From NCBI GenBank assembly GCA_945948535.1, contig CAMFBN010000015.1, forward strand, positions 1 through 54,987: a DNA stretch of 54,987 nt, read 5' to 3'. The notes under the pieces are model-generated. The model worked only from the letters and a program-made list of their open reading frames with translations. It had not been told where the DNA came from and ran no database searches. The stretch is from an uncultured Clostridia bacterium. GTDB lineage: Bacteria; Bacillota; Clostridia; Oscillospirales; Oscillospiraceae. Shown here one piece after another: positions 46,343-54,306 of this stretch. A program made the position numbers and the translations under genes. Position 1 is the first letter of the stretch; the number at the start of each line of letters is the position of its first letter.

Positions 46343-47206
46343 TTACTGCGCGGGGGTAATGACCGGCTTAGGCTCGCCAAGCTCCTCCACCTTGGAGTCC
46401 TTAATCAGGCCCTTCGGGCAGACGGAAGCGCACTGACCGCAGTTGTCGCACTTGGTGTAGTCGATCTGGGCCAGATTGTTGGTAACGGTGATGGCACCCT
46501 TGGGGCAGTTCTTGACGCACTTGCCGCAGCCAATGCAGCCCACGCTGCAGGCCCGGTTGGTGGTAGCGCCCTTGGACAGAGAGCTGCAGGCGATGACCAC
46601 ATTCCGGTTGGGCTCCACGGGAACGATCAGCTTTCTGGGACAGACGGCGGCACAGGCCATACAGCCAACGCACAGATCCTCGTCCACCACAGCCACGCCG
46701 TTCTTCACGGAGATGGCGCCGTACTTGCAGGCTCTCGTGCAGGAGCCGTAGCCCAGGCAGCCGTACTTGCAGGACAGGGGGCCGCTGCCGCCGACCTTGG
46801 AGGCCGCCAGGCAGTCGTGGAAGCCCTCATAGTTGGCCTTCATCTTTGCGCCCTTGGTCAGATTGCCCTCGGCATCGAAGCTTCTTGCGCCGGAGCAGCA
46901 CACCAGCGCTACCTTCCGGGTCACCGCCTCGGCCTGAACGCCCATGATGGCGGCCATGGCCTGTGCGCACTCATTGCCGCCGGAGGCGCATTTGCCCACC
47001 GGGGCCTCGCCCTTCAGCACCGCCTCGGCATAAGCGCCGCAGCCGGCAAACCCGCAGCCGCCGCAGTTGGCGCCGGGCAGGCACGCATTGAGCTGATCCA
47101 GACGGGGGTCCGTCTCTACATAAAACACCTTGGAGGCAGCCGCCAGCACCAGTCCGAAGACCAGTCCCAGACCGCCCAGAATCGCAATCGCAATCAAAAT
47201 ATCCAT
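46343..47206 (-). CDS. rnfB: Rnf complex ferredoxin-like subunit RnfB
   Basis: RnfB accepts electrons from ferredoxin and passes them to the Rnf membrane complex, which couples NAD reduction to Na+ or H+ pumping. The 287-residue protein has a membrane helix near residues 4-24, the CLPGANCGGCGFAGC cluster (near 43-57), then several 4Fe-4S motifs including CVGCMACAAVCP, CIGCGKCVKNCP and CDNCGQCASVCP. The C-terminal tail is short. It is the last gene of rnfCDGEAB and follows rnfA by 13 nt. Confidence 0.96.
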   Translation of the reverse strand: MDILIAIAILGGLGLVFGLVLAAASKVFYVETDPRLDQLNACLPGANCGGCGFAGCGAYAEAVLKGEAPVGKCASGGNECAQAMAAIMGVQAEAVTRKVALVCCSGARSFDAEGNLTKGAKMKANYEGFHDCLAASKVGGSGPLSCKYGCLGYGSCTRACKYGAISVKNGVAVVDEDLCVGCMACAAVCPRKLIVPVEPNRNVVIACSSLSKGATTNRACSVGCIGCGKCVKNCPKGAITVTNNLAQIDYTKCDNCGQCASVCPKGLIKDSKVEELGEPKPVITPAQ

Positions 47207-47219
47207 ACACCGCGCCTCC

Positions 47220-47798
47220 TTAGAAAATCTTCAGGCCGGAGAAGCCCATGAACGCCAGCGCCAGCAGACCGGCGGCGATCAGCGCGATGGGGAAGCCCTT
47301 GAAGCACTCCGGGCAGTCGGTCTTGTCCACCCGCTCCCGGACGGAAGCGAACAGGACGATAGCCAGCGTAAAGCCCAGACCGCCGGCAGCGCCGTTGACC
47401 ACGCTCAGCAGGAAGTTGTAGCCGGCCTGCACGTTCACCAGCACCACGCCGAGAACCGCGCAGTTGGTGGTGATCAGGGGCAGGAACACGCCCAGGGCCT
47501 TATACAGGGCGGGGACAAACTTTTTCAGGAACATTTCCACAACCTGCACGAGAGCCGCGATGACCAGAATGAAGGCCACGGTCTGCATATATTCCAGGCC
47601 CAGCATAACCAGCAGCAGGTTAATGAGGTAGCAGGCGGCGGAGGCCAGGGCCATGACGAAGGTAACGGCCATGCCCATGCCGACAGCGGTGTCGATCTTC
47701 TTGGAAACGCCCATGAAGGGGCAGATGCCGTAGAATTTAACAAGAATGAAGTTCTGGCTCAGCAGGGCGCTGAGGATAATGCCGATAATCGCTTCCAT
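47220..47798 (-). CDS. rnfA: Rnf complex membrane subunit RnfA
   Basis: RnfA is an integral subunit that forms a pseudo-symmetric pair with RnfE around a membrane iron-sulfur cluster. The 192-residue protein has six hydrophobic helices, the early QNFILVKFYGICPFMGVSKK segment with a conserved Cys, and the TTNCAVLGV motif near 108-116. The ATG at 47798 touches the rnfE stop (1-nt overlap). Length is normal. Confidence 0.96.
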   Translation of the reverse strand: MEAIIGIILSALLSQNFILVKFYGICPFMGVSKKIDTAVGMGMAVTFVMALASAACYLINLLLVMLGLEYMQTVAFILVIAALVQVVEMFLKKFVPALYKALGVFLPLITTNCAVLGVVLVNVQAGYNFLLSVVNGAAGGLGFTLAIVLFASVRERVDKTDCPECFKGFPIALIAAGLLALAFMGFSGLKIF

Positions 47799-48442
47799 TA
47801 CTTCGCCGCCTCCTTCTTCTTATTCTTCATTTCCAGATGCTTCATGAGCTTCTGGGAACCGGCGATGACAAAGCCCAGCACCAGGAAGCCGCCCACAGGC
47901 ATGACCATCTGCATGGCGGGGAACTGGGCGGGGATCAGGCGAATGCCCTCGCCGCCGTTCAGGATGCCGCCGCCGAAGGTGCCCTTGCCCAGCAGCTCCC
48001 GGATGACGCAGACGATAATCAGCGCGCAGGTATAGCCGATGCCCTGACACAGGCCGTCCACAGCGGAGGCCGCCACAGTGTTCTTGGAGGCGAAGGCTTC
48101 CGCCCGGCCCAGAACGATGCAGTTGACCACGATCAGAGGAATGAACACACCCAGAGAAGCGCTTAGCGCGGGAATAAAGGCCTGTAGCGCCAGGTCAACG
48201 ATGGTGACGAAGCCCGCGATGATGGTAATGTAGGCCGCGATACGAATTTGAGAGGGGATGAAGTTCCGCAGGGCGGAGATCAGCACGTTGGAACAGATGA
48301 GGATTGCGGTAACCGCCAGACCCATGCCGATGCCGTTAAACAGGCTGGTGGTGATGGCGAGGGTGGAGCACATGCCCAGCAGCTGAACCAGCACCGGGTT
48401 TTTGGTCAGCAGGCCCTCTTTGAACTGTTTCTTGAAATCCAT
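47798..48442 (-). CDS. rnfE: Rnf complex membrane subunit RnfE
   Basis: RnfE is the paralogue of RnfA. The 214-residue protein has six helices, the KNPVLVQLLGMCSTLAIT segment with the conserved Cys near residue 26, and the VVNCIVLGRAEAFASKN block. The C terminus has a short Lys-rich tail. Its start follows rnfG by 13 nt with an AAGGAGGTAC site. No unusual residues are seen. Confidence 0.96.
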   Translation of the reverse strand: MDFKKQFKEGLLTKNPVLVQLLGMCSTLAITTSLFNGIGMGLAVTAILICSNVLISALRNFIPSQIRIAAYITIIAGFVTIVDLALQAFIPALSASLGVFIPLIVVNCIVLGRAEAFASKNTVAASAVDGLCQGIGYTCALIIVCVIRELLGKGTFGGGILNGGEGIRLIPAQFPAMQMVMPVGGFLVLGFVIAGSQKLMKHLEMKNKKKEAAK

Positions 48443-48455
48443 TCGAAGTACCTCC

Positions 48456-49004
48456 TTAACCCAGCTTTGCCACGGCGTTCAGCGCGGCATTGACACCGGT
48501 GCAGACCGCCCGGGAGGTGATAGTCGCGCCGGTGAGGGCGTCCACCTGACCGCCGTCCTTGGTGACGGAAACACTGCCGCTCATACCGGTGAACTGGCTC
48601 CGGAAGGCAGTACCCGCAGCGCCCTGAGAAGCAGCCTCAGCGCCCAGACCGGCGGTTTCCGTATGGTTGACGACGGATATGCCCAGCACCTTGCCAGCAT
48701 TGTCCACGCCCACCATCATGGTGACGGTGCCGTTAAAGCCGGAGGGCGTCACCTCCACGGCGTAGCCGGACTGGCCCTTGTAGACCGTGGATACAAGGCC
48801 GGTGTCATCGGTGAAGGCAATTTCCTCACCACCGCCGGGGAGCACCGCCTCAATGGCGGTCTGGGTCTTCTGCTCGTTGATTGCCTGAATCTTCGGAGCG
48901 GTGACGGAGTTGACCGCCGCCAGCGCCGCCGCCACAACGGCGGTGATCAGCAGCAGGGTGATCGCCAGACGGGCGATGTATGCAGCACTACTTTCAGTCT
49001 TCAT
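48456..49004 (-). CDS. rnfG: Rnf complex FMN-binding subunit RnfG
   Basis: RnfG carries a covalent FMN outside the membrane. The 182-residue protein has one N-terminal helix (residues about 11-29) and ends with VDALTGATITSRAV, in which TGATIT is the flavin-attachment motif (the Thr binds FMN). ApbE, the enzyme that attaches this flavin, is not in the window. The ATG overlaps the rnfD stop by one base. Confidence 0.95.
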   Translation of the reverse strand: MKTESSAAYIARLAITLLLITAVVAAALAAVNSVTAPKIQAINEQKTQTAIEAVLPGGGEEIAFTDDTGLVSTVYKGQSGYAVEVTPSGFNGTVTMMVGVDNAGKVLGISVVNHTETAGLGAEAASQGAAGTAFRSQFTGMSGSVSVTKDGGQVDALTGATITSRAVCTGVNAALNAVAKLG

Positions 49005-49999
49005 TATTTCGCCGCCTCCTTCTTGGGCGCGCCGAACTTCACGGGGCGGCCGATCTTATCAAGCAGGACTGTGCAGACGTTCATGCACAGGATGGCGTAG
49101 GAAACGCCCTCGTTATAGCCGCCGAAGTAGCGGATCATCACGGTCAGAACGCCGCAGCCCACGGCATAGACGATCTGGCCCAGCTTGGTCACGGGGGAGG
49201 TCACATAGTCGGTAGCCATGAAGATGGCGCCCAGCATCAGACCGCCGCCGAAGACCTGCGCCGCCATCCAGGCAATGCGGTCATTGCCCCGGGGGAACAG
49301 GAAGGTCAGAATCGCAACGGTGAGGATATAGGTCACAGGAATCCGGGCGGAAATCACCTTCCGGATCAGTAAGTACACAAACCCGATGAGCAGCAGCAGC
49401 GCGGAAGTCTCGCCGATGCAGCCACCCACGTTGCCCAGGAACAGCGCGCCGATGGACTCGGAGCACATCACGCCCTGATGCAGGCTGGCCAGAGGGGTAG
49501 CGGCGGTAACCGCGTCAGCCGTGGAGACGATGCCGGCGGCGTTGCTGAAGCCCACCTTAACCCAGTTGCTCATGAGCACGGGCCAGCTGAACATAAAGGC
49601 ACGTCCGGCAAGGGCAGGGTTCACAATGTTCTTGCCCAGACCGCCGAAGAGCATCTTCACCAGCAGGATGGCAAAGGCGTCGCCCAGAATGATGGTCCAG
49701 TAGGGAATGGTCACGGGGCACACAAAGGCCAGCAGCACGCCGGTGACGCAGGCGGACAGGTCGTAGGTCTTGCAGGGCTTCTTCAGAATCTGGCAGTACA
49801 GCCACTCAAAGAACACACAGGCCGCCGCGCTGACCAGCGTGACCATCAGCGCCCGGAAGCCGAAGAAGTAGATGGAACCCAGCAGTGCGGGGGCCAGAGC
49901 GATCAAGACATCGCGCATGATGGTGCGGGTGGTAACGGGGCTGTGAGCGTGGGGCGAGCTGGAAATCGTCAGCTCATAAAAGTATTTCATCTGTGCCAT
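49004..49999 (-). CDS. rnfD: Rnf complex membrane subunit RnfD
   Basis: RnfD is a multi-helix subunit that also carries a covalent FMN. The 331-residue protein has about nine membrane helices, the SSSPHAHSPVTTRTIM start region near 13-28, and the AATPLASLHQG segment, where the Thr before PL is the expected flavin site. It follows rnfC by 15 nt. Length is typical. Confidence 0.95.
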   Translation of the reverse strand: MAQMKYFYELTISSSPHAHSPVTTRTIMRDVLIALAPALLGSIYFFGFRALMVTLVSAAACVFFEWLYCQILKKPCKTYDLSACVTGVLLAFVCPVTIPYWTIILGDAFAILLVKMLFGGLGKNIVNPALAGRAFMFSWPVLMSNWVKVGFSNAAGIVSTADAVTAATPLASLHQGVMCSESIGALFLGNVGGCIGETSALLLLIGFVYLLIRKVISARIPVTYILTVAILTFLFPRGNDRIAWMAAQVFGGGLMLGAIFMATDYVTSPVTKLGQIVYAVGCGVLTVMIRYFGGYNEGVSYAILCMNVCTVLLDKIGRPVKFGAPKKEAAK

Positions 50000-50014
50000 C
50001 TGATTTCCACCTCC

Positions 50015-51331
50015 TTATTTCTTCACCGGCGCGGACGCGTTGCGGATGACCTGCTTTGCCACCCGGAAGCCCAGAACCAGCGGCACGCTGGCGGGACAGG
50101 TGTAGGCGCAGGAGCCGCACTCGATGCAGTCCATAATGTTGTTCTTCTTCATTTCCTCCACGTCGCCGTTCTGCCAGGCCTTGTACATGAGCACAGGCAT
50201 CAGCTTCATGGGGCAGGCGTCGATGCACTTGCCGCAGCGCAGGCAGTGGGGGTCCTCCACAAAGTGGTGGTTGTTTCTGCCCAGCACCGTGACGGCGTTG
50301 ACGCCCTTGATGGTGGGAACGTTCAGGTCATACTGAGCAACGCCCATCATGGGGCCGCCGGAGAGAACCTTGTAGGGATTCTCGTTCCGTCCGCAGGCCT
50401 CGATAAGATCGTTGAAGGCGGTGCCGATGGGCACCAGCAGGTTTTTCGGCTCCATGAGAATGTCGCCGGAAACCGTCACGATTCTCTGAATCAGGGGCAT
50501 GCCGTCATAGACCGCCTCGCAGATGGCCCGGGTAGTGGCGGCGTTGAACACCGCGCAGCCCACAGCCGCGGGCAGTCCGCCGGAGGGCACTTCCCTGCCG
50601 GTGACGGCGTAGATCAGCTGCTTTTCAGCACCCTGGGGGTACTTGGCAGGCAGCACATTCACAATGATGCCTTCGGTGGCGGCAGTCTTCAGCGCGGCGA
50701 TGGCCTCGGGCTTGTTGTCCTCGATGCCGATATGTCCTTCCTTCAGGCCGAAGATCTTCATGATGATCTGAAGGCCCTTGACAACCTGCTCCGGATGCTC
50801 CCGGCACAGCCGGTCATCCGCCGTGATGTAAGGCTCGCACTCGCCCGCGTTGACGATGGCAGTGTCCACCTTGCCGATGCCGCCGGAGAGCTTGACGTGG
50901 GTGGGGAAGGTCGCGCCGCCCATACCGACGATGCCCGCTTCATGAATGATATCCACCAGCTGCTCCGGGGTCAGGGCATCCACTTCCTCCTGGGTGCGGG
51001 GCTTAATATCCTCGCACAGCGTGTCCAGATGGTCGTTTTCGATCACAACGCTCAGCACGGTGCTGCCGTTGGTGTGGGGCCGCATCTCCACCGCTTTCAC
51101 CTTGCCGGAAACGGAAGCGTGAATCGGAACGCACAGGCCCTGATTGTCGCCGATCTTCTGACCCTTGGTCACCAGATCACCCTTGGCGACCAGGGGCTTA
51201 CAGGGCGCGCCGATATGCTGCGCCATAGGGATCACAACGATGTCCGGCTCCGGAAATACCTGGGTTTCCTTGTCGCACGCGTACCATTTGTTTTCTTTGG
51301 GGTGCACCCCGCCGAAAAAGGAAAACGCCAT
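50015..51331 (-). CDS. rnfC: Rnf complex NADH-binding subunit RnfC
   Basis: RnfC binds NADH/NAD and exchanges electrons with RnfB. The 438-residue protein begins MAFSFFGGVHPKENK, has a nucleotide/FMN-binding domain (GMGGATFPTHVK near residues 136-147, NAGECEPYIT) and two 4Fe-4S motifs near the C terminus, CLRCGKCIDACP and CIECGSCAYTCP. It is the first gene of the operon, preceded by a sigma-A-like promoter at 51384-51412. Proton or sodium preference cannot be told from the sequence by eye. Confidence 0.96.
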   Translation of the reverse strand: MAFSFFGGVHPKENKWYACDKETQVFPEPDIVVIPMAQHIGAPCKPLVAKGDLVTKGQKIGDNQGLCVPIHASVSGKVKAVEMRPHTNGSTVLSVVIENDHLDTLCEDIKPRTQEEVDALTPEQLVDIIHEAGIVGMGGATFPTHVKLSGGIGKVDTAIVNAGECEPYITADDRLCREHPEQVVKGLQIIMKIFGLKEGHIGIEDNKPEAIAALKTAATEGIIVNVLPAKYPQGAEKQLIYAVTGREVPSGGLPAAVGCAVFNAATTRAICEAVYDGMPLIQRIVTVSGDILMEPKNLLVPIGTAFNDLIEACGRNENPYKVLSGGPMMGVAQYDLNVPTIKGVNAVTVLGRNNHHFVEDPHCLRCGKCIDACPMKLMPVLMYKAWQNGDVEEMKKNNIMDCIECGSCAYTCPASVPLVLGFRVAKQVIRNASAPVKK

Positions 51332-51383
51332 GTTTCTTCACCTCTTTCAAATTTCGCGGAACGAGCCGCAAGTCTTCGCATAC

Positions 51384-51412
51384 ATCATAGCGCACTTTTC
51401 TCAATTTGTCCA
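51384..51412 (-). promoter_or_regulatory. Promoter of the rnf operon
   Basis: On the minus strand TGGACA (51412-51407) and TATGAT (51389-51384) are separated by 17 nt, about 46 nt before the rnfC start. An AAAGAGGTGAAGAAAC site precedes the ATG. Confidence 0.7.
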
Positions 51413-51633
51413 CATTTTTATTCATAACTTACAAAAACTTGTACTTCATTCCGTTTTTATCGATACAACATGAACGAAACATACAAAGAAACCAGTCGTA
51501 GGGATCATCCTTTGTTTCCAAAAATCCCATGGATTTCGGGCAGATGAATCCATTTTCCCATTGAACGGTGCGGTTTTTTCATCCTACCGCACGGCGGGGG
51601 ACAGCACCCTGCCCTGCTTTCGATATTTCTGCG

Positions 51634-51670
51634 CAAAACAAAGCCCCCGGCTTTGCAAAAGCCGGGGGGG
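51634..51670 (-). terminator. Terminator of the SPFH-protein gene
   Basis: GCCCCCGGCTTT and AAGCCGGGGGG form a stem of about 11 bp with a short loop, about 12 nt after the stop codon. The minus-strand tail is CTTTGTTTTG. The gap to rnfC (51413-51633) shows no gene. Confidence 0.8.
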
Positions 51671-51682
51671 AATATGGAACAG

Positions 51683-52600
51683 TTACTTCTCCTTGACTGT
51701 CTCCACGATGCCGCTGGCCATGCCCACCAGTCCCTGCATTTCGCTGGGAATGATGATCTTGGTGGCCTTGCCATCGGCAACCTTCTGCATGGCCTCGATG
51801 GCCTTCAGCTTGAGAACGGAGTCGTTGGGTGCCTTCTCGTTCAGCAGCGCCAGAGAATCCGCCATGGCCTTCTGCACCGCCATGATGGCCTGTGCCTCGC
51901 CGTCGGCCCGGAGGATGGCGGCCTGCTTTTCGGCCTCTGCCTTCAGGATGGCTGCTTCCTTCTCGGCGCTGGCCCGGAGGATGGCGGACTCCTTCTCGCC
52001 CTCGGCAATCAGGATGGCGGACTTCTTCTGACCCTCGGCCTGCAGGATGGCCTGACGGCGGTCACGCTCGGCCTTCATCTGCTTCTCCATGGAGTTCTGA
52101 ATGTCCTGGGGCGGCAGGATGTTCTTCAGCTCCACCCGGTTGACCTTGATGCCCCAGGGATCGGTGGCCTCGTCCAGAATGGCCCGCATTTTGGTGTTGA
52201 CTACGTCGCGGGAGGTCAGGGTCTGGTCCAGCTCCAGATCGCCGATGATGTTACGCAGGGTGGTAGCGGTCAGGGTCTCCATGGCCGCCATGGGCTGCTC
52301 CACGCCGTAGGCGTACAGCTTGGGGTCGGTGATCTGGAAATACACCACGGTGTCAATCTGCATGGTGACGTTATCCTTGGTGATAACGGGCTGAGGGGGA
52401 TAGTCCAGCACCTGCTCCTTGAGGGAGACACGGCGGGCGATGCGGTCAATGAAGGGCACCTTGAAGTGCAGGCCCACGCCCCACACGGTCTGGAACGCGC
52501 CCAGCCGCTCGATGACGTACGCCCGGGACTGCTGAACCACAGCGATGTTGCTGACCACGATAATCAGCGCGATGATGGCAATAATGAAAATAATCAGCAT
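51683..52600 (-). CDS. SPFH/band-7 membrane scaffold protein
   Basis: This 305-residue protein has an N-terminal membrane helix (residues 1-19, MLIIFIIAIIALIIVVSNI), an SPFH/band-7 domain (about 25-190), and a long Ala/Glu-rich coiled coil with repeated AILxAEGEKE/SAIL-like units (about 190-250). It is a stomatin/QmcA-type protein that forms membrane microdomains or ring assemblies. The repeats have an 11-12 residue period. It lies 32 nt after the nfeD-like gene, and NfeD proteins are the known partners of SPFH proteins. Confidence 0.93.
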   Translation of the reverse strand: MLIIFIIAIIALIIVVSNIAVVQQSRAYVIERLGAFQTVWGVGLHFKVPFIDRIARRVSLKEQVLDYPPQPVITKDNVTMQIDTVVYFQITDPKLYAYGVEQPMAAMETLTATTLRNIIGDLELDQTLTSRDVVNTKMRAILDEATDPWGIKVNRVELKNILPPQDIQNSMEKQMKAERDRRQAILQAEGQKKSAILIAEGEKESAILRASAEKEAAILKAEAEKQAAILRADGEAQAIMAVQKAMADSLALLNEKAPNDSVLKLKAIEAMQKVADGKATKIIIPSEMQGLVGMASGIVETVKEK

Positions 52601-52632
52601 TGTATGTACCTCCTGTTATTCTTTCCGATTTT

Positions 52633-53081
52633 TTATACGTTTGCGGGAACCTCCGCAGGGGAAACGAAAGCTTTCACGCCCTCAATTCTGTCCACCTTCA
52701 CCAGCGTCCCCGCCGGGATGGGCTGTCCTGAGGTGCTCCGGGCCGTCCACTCCATGGCCCCCAGCTTCACCTGTCCCACAGCGGACACATTGTCGATGGC
52801 GGCGGTCACGAGGCCCGTGGAGCCCACCACGCTGTCCACATTGGTTGCCGTGAGCTTTGGCGACAGGTATTTTTTCGCCAGCGGGCGCAGCGCCAGCAGC
52901 AGTCCCGCGGACACCGCCAGAAACAGCAGGGTCTGCAGCCACGCAGCCCCCCCGCAAGAGCCGTCAGCAGCGCAATCAGAGCGCCCGCCGCGAACCACAG
53001 GGATACCATGCTCACGGTTGACGCCTCCGCTGCCAGAAATACCACCATCAGCACCAGCCACACAATTGCAGCCATATTCAT
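52633..53081 (-). pseudogene. NfeD-like protein gene interrupted by a frameshift in a G7 run
   Basis: NfeD proteins pair with SPFH proteins; this type has N-terminal membrane helices and a C-terminal OB fold. The ATG frame at 53081 (after an AAGGAGG site) gives MNMAAIVWLVLMVVFLAAEA and a second helix to about residue 46 (TALAGG), then degenerates. A different frame supplies the rest: AAWLQTLLFLAVSAGLLLALRPLAKKYL and the OB-like GSTGLVTAAI...GTLVKVDRIEGVKAFV, ending at 52633. The switch is at seven G (52947-52953); one extra G restores a 149-residue protein. It may be a read error, a phase-variable run or programmed -1 slippage. Confidence 0.85.
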
Positions 53082-53132
53082 AGGAATGCCTCCTTCCGGG
53101 AATGTTCCTTACCCTTTTTCGGGCACGGCCTT

Positions 53133-53161
53133 ATCATAGCAGAAATCCGGCCTGCCGTCAA
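53133..53161 (-). promoter_or_regulatory. Promoter of the nfeD-SPFH pair
   Basis: On the minus strand TTGACG (53161-53156) and TATGAT (53138-53133) are separated by 17 nt, about 50 nt before the nfeD start. Confidence 0.75.
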
Positions 53162-53284
53162 TGAAGCATACTATAGGAAAATGTGTGTTTTTTATAGATT
53201 TCACACAAATTTTACACAGCTTCAACTAGATTTTACGGTGTTTCAAACAATTTCCGTTGATTTCGATATGATTTTATCGATTTT

Positions 53285-53677
53285 TTAAATCGATTGGTGC
53301 CCGGACAGCCTGTCCAGCCCCGCCTCGGCCCAGCCGTACAGCGCCATCCCCGCCGCGCTGATGGGAACCCACAGGGCTGTAAACATGGGGCAGACCTGGC
53401 CCAGAAAATTCCCCGGCTGGCCCCGGTAATCCCAGACGGCAAAATTCCGGTTTACCAGCAGGCCCGTGGCCAGCTCCACCGCCGTGATGGTGCCCGCGCC
53501 CGCGCCCAGCTTGGCGGGCACGGAAATGGGCCGTCTGCGCAGCCGGCCCAGCAGCAAGAAGCACAGCCCGCCCGCACCGAACATACTGATGTGACTGCGG
53601 CCCCGGTACATTAGCTCCAGCCCCACATAAGCGCTGCCTCCTACGCAGAACAGAGTCAGATACTTTCCGATTTTCAC
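53285..53677 (-). CDS. CmpB-like (putative ABC-transporter permease family) membrane protein
   Basis: From the GTG at 53677 the product is 130 residues, VKIGKYLTLFCVGGSAYVGLE (initiator read as Met), with about four hydrophobic segments. The block NRNFAVWDYRGQPGNFLGQVCP is diagnostic of the ABC_trans_CmpB family, whose true function is unknown despite the name. A GAGGTGG site lies 5-6 nt before the GTG. An ATG frame extending to 53920 would run through both tRNA genes and their promoter, so it is rejected. The ribosome binding site and start codon lie in the loop of an 11-bp hairpin. Confidence 0.85.
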   Translation of the reverse strand: MKIGKYLTLFCVGGSAYVGLELMYRGRSHISMFGAGGLCFLLLGRLRRRPISVPAKLGAGAGTITAVELATGLLVNRNFAVWDYRGQPGNFLGQVCPMFTALWVPISAAGMALYGWAEAGLDRLSGHQSI

Positions 53678-53700
53678 ACGAACCACCTCTCGGAAAGTAT
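53660..53700 (-). promoter_or_regulatory. 11-bp hairpin enclosing the CmpB-like gene's start site
   Basis: ATACTTTCCGA (53660-53670) and TCGGAAAGTAT (53690-53700) are perfect inverted copies with a 19-nt loop. In the mRNA the loop exposes GAGGTGG and the GTG start, while the 3' arm is codons 4-7. This could regulate translation or, in DNA, be an operator. Confidence 0.65.
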
Positions 53701-53734
53701 TCCCAATAATTCTGTGAAAAAACAAAAATAATTC

Positions 53735-53763
53735 TTGACAAAACGTACATCTTAGGATATACT
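53735..53763 (+). promoter_or_regulatory. Promoter of the tRNA-Met/tRNA-Glu pair
   Basis: TTGACA (53735-53740) and TATACT (53758-53763) are separated by 17 nt, giving a start near 53770 and a 37-nt leader to the first tRNA. Confidence 0.85.
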
Positions 53764-53806
53764 GATGAAGCTGATTTCGGCGGTGCCCGAAATCCTTTGA
53801 CCACAT

Positions 53807-53882
53807 GGCGGCATAACTCAGTTGGTAGAGTAGCCGGTTCATACCCGGTATGTCATCTGTTCGAATCAGATTGCCGCTACCA
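53807..53882 (+). tRNA. tRNA-Met (CAT)
   Basis: A 76-nt cloverleaf: acceptor GGCGGCA with TGCCGCT, D-stem ACTC/GAGT, anticodon stem GCCGG/CCGGT with loop TTCATAC (anticodon CAT), and T-arm ATCTG/CAGAT with TTCGAAT. CCA is encoded. The first acceptor pair is G-T. The acceptor and anticodon stem lack the three G-C pairs of initiator tRNA, so it is probably the elongator, although tRNA-Ile with a modified CAT cannot be excluded by eye. Confidence 0.93.
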
Positions 53883-53957
53883 GGCCCGTTGGTCAAGCGG
53901 TTAAGACACCGCCCTTTCACGGCGGTAACATGGGTTCGATTCCCGTACGGGTCACCA
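53883..53957 (+). tRNA. tRNA-Glu (TTC)
   Basis: A 75-nt cloverleaf starting immediately after the CCA of tRNA-Met: acceptor GGCCCGT with ACGGGTC, anticodon stem CCGCC/GGCGG with loop CTTTCAC (anticodon TTC), T-arm ATGGG/CCCGT with TTCGATT, and encoded CCA. With no spacer between the two tRNAs, they must be cut from one precursor. Confidence 0.95.
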
Positions 53958-53963
53958 TGAATG

Positions 53964-53999
53964 AAACACCACGGAAGTTTGATTCCGTGGTGTTTTTTC
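53964..53999 (+). terminator. Terminator of the tRNA operon
   Basis: AAACACCACGGAA and TTCCGTGGTGTTT form a 13-bp perfect stem with a 6-nt loop, followed by TTTTC. It lies just after tRNA-Glu. Confidence 0.92.
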
Positions 54000-54069
54000 A
54001 GTTTTTACCCCTACTTTAACGGTAAATACGCTTTTGGCAATGAAAAAGATGGTGCCAACGATGAGCACA

Positions 54070-54294
54070 CTAATTGTGTTTATTGATTTCTTCCAGATCC
54101 TCGATCCTATGATTGATGACCTTGATCTGCTCCTCCACCACGGGCATCCGTCGGGCGAAGTTGTTGTGCTCCCGGACTTCCCGGGTCAACTCGTCCAACT
54201 TGGTTTCCGTGACGGCCTGAGACTTGCCGTTTGCGATCAGAACGCCAACCAGTGTAACGGCGCCGGTGATGATTGCGGTGACAATGCTCTCCAT
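54070..54294 (-). CDS. Small holin/XhlA-like phage lysis protein
   Basis: The 74-residue protein has one N-terminal membrane helix (residues about 4-22, IVTAIITGAVTLVGVLIAN) followed by a charged coiled-coil-like tail (TKLDELTREVREHN ... EEQIKVINHRIEDLEEINKHN). This layout is common for small proteins encoded next to phage endolysins, either holins or hemolysin XhlA-like proteins. It starts 12 nt after the endolysin gene with an AGGAGGAG site. It is the last gene before the tRNA operon's terminator. Confidence 0.75.
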   Translation of the reverse strand: MESIVTAIITGAVTLVGVLIANGKSQAVTETKLDELTREVREHNNFARRMPVVEEQIKVINHRIEDLEEINKHN

Positions 54295-54306
54295 TGGTAA
54301 CTCCTC

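Noticed and set aside
51505..51780. 91-residue minus-strand ORF downstream of the SPFH gene
   Set aside because: It overlaps the SPFH gene's end in another frame and includes its terminator.
53678..53920. N-terminal extension of the CmpB-like protein to an ATG at 53920
   Set aside because: The extension would run through both tRNA genes and their promoter, and the family alignment begins at the GTG at 53677.
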